From the NCBI GenBank assembly GCA_030613145.1, contig JAUWMM010000073.1, positions 1 through 7,759 on the forward strand: 7,759 nt of DNA, in the 5' to 3' direction. The position numbers and the translations under genes are program-made. Position 1 is the first letter of the stretch. Every line of letters begins with the position of its first letter. This DNA comes from Desulfobacterales bacterium. GTDB taxonomy: Bacteria > Desulfobacterota > Desulfobacteria > Desulfobacterales > C00003060. Below the pieces are notes generated by a model, which made no database searches, was not told the DNA's origin, and saw only the letters and a list, made by a program, of their open reading frames with translations. Below are positions 6,332 through 7,759 of this stretch, piece after piece.

Positions 6332-7099
6332 ATGCAAAATAAATGTGCGTTAATCCTTTTTGCTCTGGTTACACTGATTTTTCTCTCTGTGGCCGCAACA
6401 GGCCTTGCCGACGAACCCGAAATCGTTGAAATGGAAGAGGGGGAGGCCAAGGTGACCCTGATTGAAGGCAGTGCCGACCTCTTTCGCAAGAAAGCCAATC
6501 TAAGACAACCTTTGAGAGAAGGTGATCTTCTACGCCACGGGGATAGCGTGACTACCGGAGATAAGACCAGAATCGAATTGGCTATGCCTGATGGGAGCTT
6601 TCTACGTTTCGACGAAAAGACAACCTTTGAGTTGATTTCAGTTGGCTATAATGAACAAGCCAAACAGCGGGATATCGAGTTACACTTGGCATTGGGTAAG
6701 ACCTGGGCAAAGGTTGCCGGGCTGATAGGGGGCCAAGGAAGGTTTCAGGTTTCAGCCGAGAATGCCGTAGCTGGTATTAGGGGAACCACCTACCGGATGA
6801 ACGTGAATCCGGACACTTCTGTTGACGTTAAGGTTTACTGGGGCGAAGTACATGTGAGCAGCCCCCCAAAAACTGTTGACAGACCCCTGAAGGTTGCCGA
6901 ACCAACGATAGTAGAAGGCCCTCATCCGGTTAAGGGCCCACGTCCTGTTACTGTGCAGGAATGGGTTTATATCGTTCGAGCTATGCAACAGATTGCTGTC
7001 CTGCCGGATGGTACGGTCTCAAAACCCTTTCGCTTTGATCCCGGGGTTGATGCCAATGACTGGGTTCGATGGAACCAGAGGCGCGATCAGGCACACTAA
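6332..7099 (+). CDS. secreted periplasmic FecR-domain protein
   Basis: The 255-residue product has a Sec signal peptide ending near GLADEP (cleavage after about residue 26). The FecR-like domain covers about 38-178: a G-x-A-x-L strand, R-E-G-D-L-L-R-H-G-D-S-V-T-T-G, the L-A-M-P-D-G-S-F-L-R-F signature, G-K-T-W-A-K-V, and the closing NAVAGIRGTTYRM. A proline-rich linker follows (about 178-207, with related GPHPV and GPRPV segments), then a 45-residue tail containing V-x-P-D-G-T. Classic FecR is an inner-membrane anti-sigma regulator with a cytoplasmic domain. This protein has no internal membrane helix or anti-sigma region and no sigma-factor neighbour, so a structural or ligand-binding envelope role is more likely than signalling. 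GAGG at 6320-6323 lies 8 bases before the ATG. It sits 70 bp after the FlgT-like gene and 2 bp before the phospholipid gene. Confidence 0.85.
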   Translation: MQNKCALILFALVTLIFLSVAATGLADEPEIVEMEEGEAKVTLIEGSADLFRKKANLRQPLREGDLLRHGDSVTTGDKTRIELAMPDGSFLRFDEKTTFELISVGYNEQAKQRDIELHLALGKTWAKVAGLIGGQGRFQVSAENAVAGIRGTTYRMNVNPDTSVDVKVYWGEVHVSSPPKTVDRPLKVAEPTIVEGPHPVKGPRPVTVQEWVYIVRAMQQIAVLPDGTVSKPFRFDPGVDANDWVRWNQRRDQAH

Positions 7100-7101
7100 C
7101 C

Positions 7102-7653
7102 GTGAAGCGTTCAAACCCTATTAACATTCCCAACACATTGACGCTTCTCCGTATCCTGTTGACGCCACTCTTTGCCATTTTTTTGATCAAACACTTCTTC
7201 GGTCTCGCCTTGTTGGTCTTTGCAATTGCTGCACTAAGTGATGGAATAGACGGGATTATAGCCCGTCTATTCCATCAGAAGACCACATTGGGGGCCTACT
7301 TGGACCCGGCAGCCGACAAGCTTTTATTGACAACCGCATTTGTGACGTTAGCTATTCAGGAACTGGTTCCGAGCTGGCTGGCTGTCATAGTTATTACACG
7401 GGATGTTCTGATCCTGTGTGGTATTGCTCTTATGATTATGACGGGTCGCGAGTTTCAACCGGTGCCATCCATCCTCAGCAAGATCACAACCGTGGCACAG
7501 CTGGCCAGTGTGCTTGCAGTTCTTATTGGTTATCAGGCCCCGAGGTTAGCTGAGCTTCAAGGGCCACTATTCTGGTTTGCAGCCGGCATGACCATGGTTT
7601 CCGGATTTCAATACATTTACAGGGGTATGAATATTCTCCAGCAAGAACCATGA
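7102..7653 (+). CDS. pgsA: CDP-alcohol phosphatidyltransferase, probable phosphatidylglycerophosphate synthase
   Basis: The 183-residue integral membrane enzyme probably transfers a phosphatidyl group from CDP-diacylglycerol to glycerol-3-phosphate, giving phosphatidylglycerophosphate and CMP, the committed step to phosphatidylglycerol. The complete family signature is present: D47-x2-D50-G51-x2-A54-R55-x8-G64-x3-D68-x3-D72. The N-terminal N-I-P-N-T-L-T-L-L-R-I-L-L-T-P is typical of PgsA proteins, and five to six hydrophobic segments follow. The length matches E. coli PgsA closely. GTG at 7102 is chosen because it gives the usual short N-terminus and starts 2 bp after the FecR stop; ATG at 7069 in the same frame would add 11 residues and overlap FecR by 31 bp. 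Neither start has a strong Shine-Dalgarno sequence, so coupling to the upstream gene is likely. The signature also occurs in related transferases, so the acceptor alcohol is inferred. The catalytic-motif codons lie within a perfect inverted repeat. Confidence 0.85.
   Translation: MKRSNPINIPNTLTLLRILLTPLFAIFLIKHFFGLALLVFAIAALSDGIDGIIARLFHQKTTLGAYLDPAADKLLLTTAFVTLAIQELVPSWLAVIVITRDVLILCGIALMIMTGREFQPVPSILSKITTVAQLASVLAVLIGYQAPRLAELQGPLFWFAAGMTMVSGFQYIYRGMNILQQEP
7239..7277. repeat. 16-bp perfect inverted repeat inside the phosphatidyltransferase gene
   Basis: TGATGGAATAGACGGG at 7239-7254 is the exact reverse complement of 7262-7277, with a 7-base spacer ATTATAG. Transcribed, it would form a 16-bp hairpin with a small loop, far stronger than expected inside a coding region. 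It encodes residues 47-59, covering the D-G-x-x-D-G-x-x-A-R catalytic motif, so the protein constrains its sequence. There is no following T-run in the RNA sense, which argues against an intrinsic terminator. Confidence 0.9.
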
Positions 7654-7701
7654 GAGCGGCCCTAATAAACAAATTCGTCCTGGTGAAGGCTGTCTATTTT
7701 C

Positions 7702-7730
7702 TTGACACCATTCACAATGCTTGATAGCAG
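7702..7730 (+). promoter_or_regulatory. probable sigma-70 promoter for the tRNA gene
   Basis: A perfect -35 hexamer TTGACA lies at 7702-7707, followed by 17 bases and a weak -10 TAGCAG at 7725-7730. TG at 7722-7723 forms an extended -10 that would compensate. A start about 6-7 bases downstream gives a leader of only about five bases before the tRNA at 7742, normal for tRNA genes. The -10 matches TATAAT at three of six positions, so the exact element is uncertain. Confidence 0.6.
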
Positions 7731-7741
7731 AAAAGAAACAC

Positions 7742-7759
7742 AGGCACGTAGCTCAGGGG
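7742..7759 (+). tRNA. 5' end of a tRNA gene, truncated by the window
   Basis: The last 18 bases read AGGCACG followed by TAGCTCAGGGG. This is a 7-base acceptor strand, then T8-A9 and the D-stem GCTC with A14-G15, the standard opening of a bacterial tRNA. The expected 3' acceptor strand, CGTGCCT, and the anticodon lie outside the window, so the amino acid cannot be read; a valine tRNA is a guess from the acceptor sequence only. The gene is preceded by a good -35 element. In E. coli pgsA is also followed by tRNA genes, though whether this is shared ancestry is not known. Confidence 0.8.

Noticed and set aside
6261..6353. A 30-codon frame whose ATG overlaps the FlgT-like stop codon (TGATG).
   Set aside because: It runs through the intergenic gap into the FecR signal peptide in another frame, has low-complexity Q/T/R content and no convincing ribosome-binding site.
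6915..6938. GGCCCT/AGGGCC inverted repeat in the FecR gene.
   Set aside because: It is explained by the repeated G-P-H-P/G-P-R-P codons of the linker and has only a 6-bp stem.
7654..7701. Terminator between pgsA and the tRNA gene.
   Set aside because: No stem-loop followed by a T-run could be found in this gap.
1..7759. CRISPR arrays, transposase genes, phage or toxin-antitoxin modules.
   Set aside because: No regularly spaced direct repeats and no reading frame with such domains occur in the window.

Overview
The window reads almost entirely on the + strand and looks like a chromosomal segment of a Gram-negative, flagellated or piliated bacterium. The most likely source is a Desulfobacterota/deltaproteobacterial lineage. 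That placement is inferred from the gene mix (FlgT/LPP20-type envelope proteins, TPR lipoproteins, a FecR-domain protein) and from the style of the intergenic palindromes; no marker gene settles it.

Left end (1-816): the 3' part of a GspH/FimT-type minor pseudopilin is followed directly by a ~145-bp MITE-like palindrome (456-600), whose inverted repeat overlaps the pilin stop codon. After it comes a broken second pilin (592-810), of which only the prepilin signal and start of the N-terminal helix are recognisable. This looks like the eroded edge of a type II secretion or type IV pilus minor-pilin cluster.

Middle left (817-2710): a GTG-started, probably Tat-exported N-acetylmuramoyl-L-alanine amidase carrying two N-terminal TPRs overlaps by 14 bp a gene for a seven-repeat cytoplasmic TPR protein.

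Middle (2711-7099): four envelope genes follow with short gaps: an LPP20/FlgP-like exported protein, a lipoprotein with TPR and S-layer-homology (SLH) repeats, a FlgT-like exported protein, and a periplasmic FecR-domain protein. In Vibrio, LPP20-type (FlgP) and FlgT proteins build outer-membrane-associated rings around the flagellar motor. Here the two families are interleaved with a candidate outer-membrane/peptidoglycan tether and a FecR protein, with no core flagellar gene in view. This set is the best candidate in the window for an undescribed envelope assembly.

Right end (7102-7759): a CDP-alcohol phosphatidyltransferase (PgsA-type) starts 2 bp after the FecR stop. Its catalytic-motif codons lie in a perfect 16-bp inverted repeat. 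A probable promoter and the first 18 bases of a tRNA gene close the window. From 817 to 7653 the genes are co-directional with gaps of about 2-107 bp, so they may form one or two transcription units, possibly separated by the structured leader at 2720-2796.
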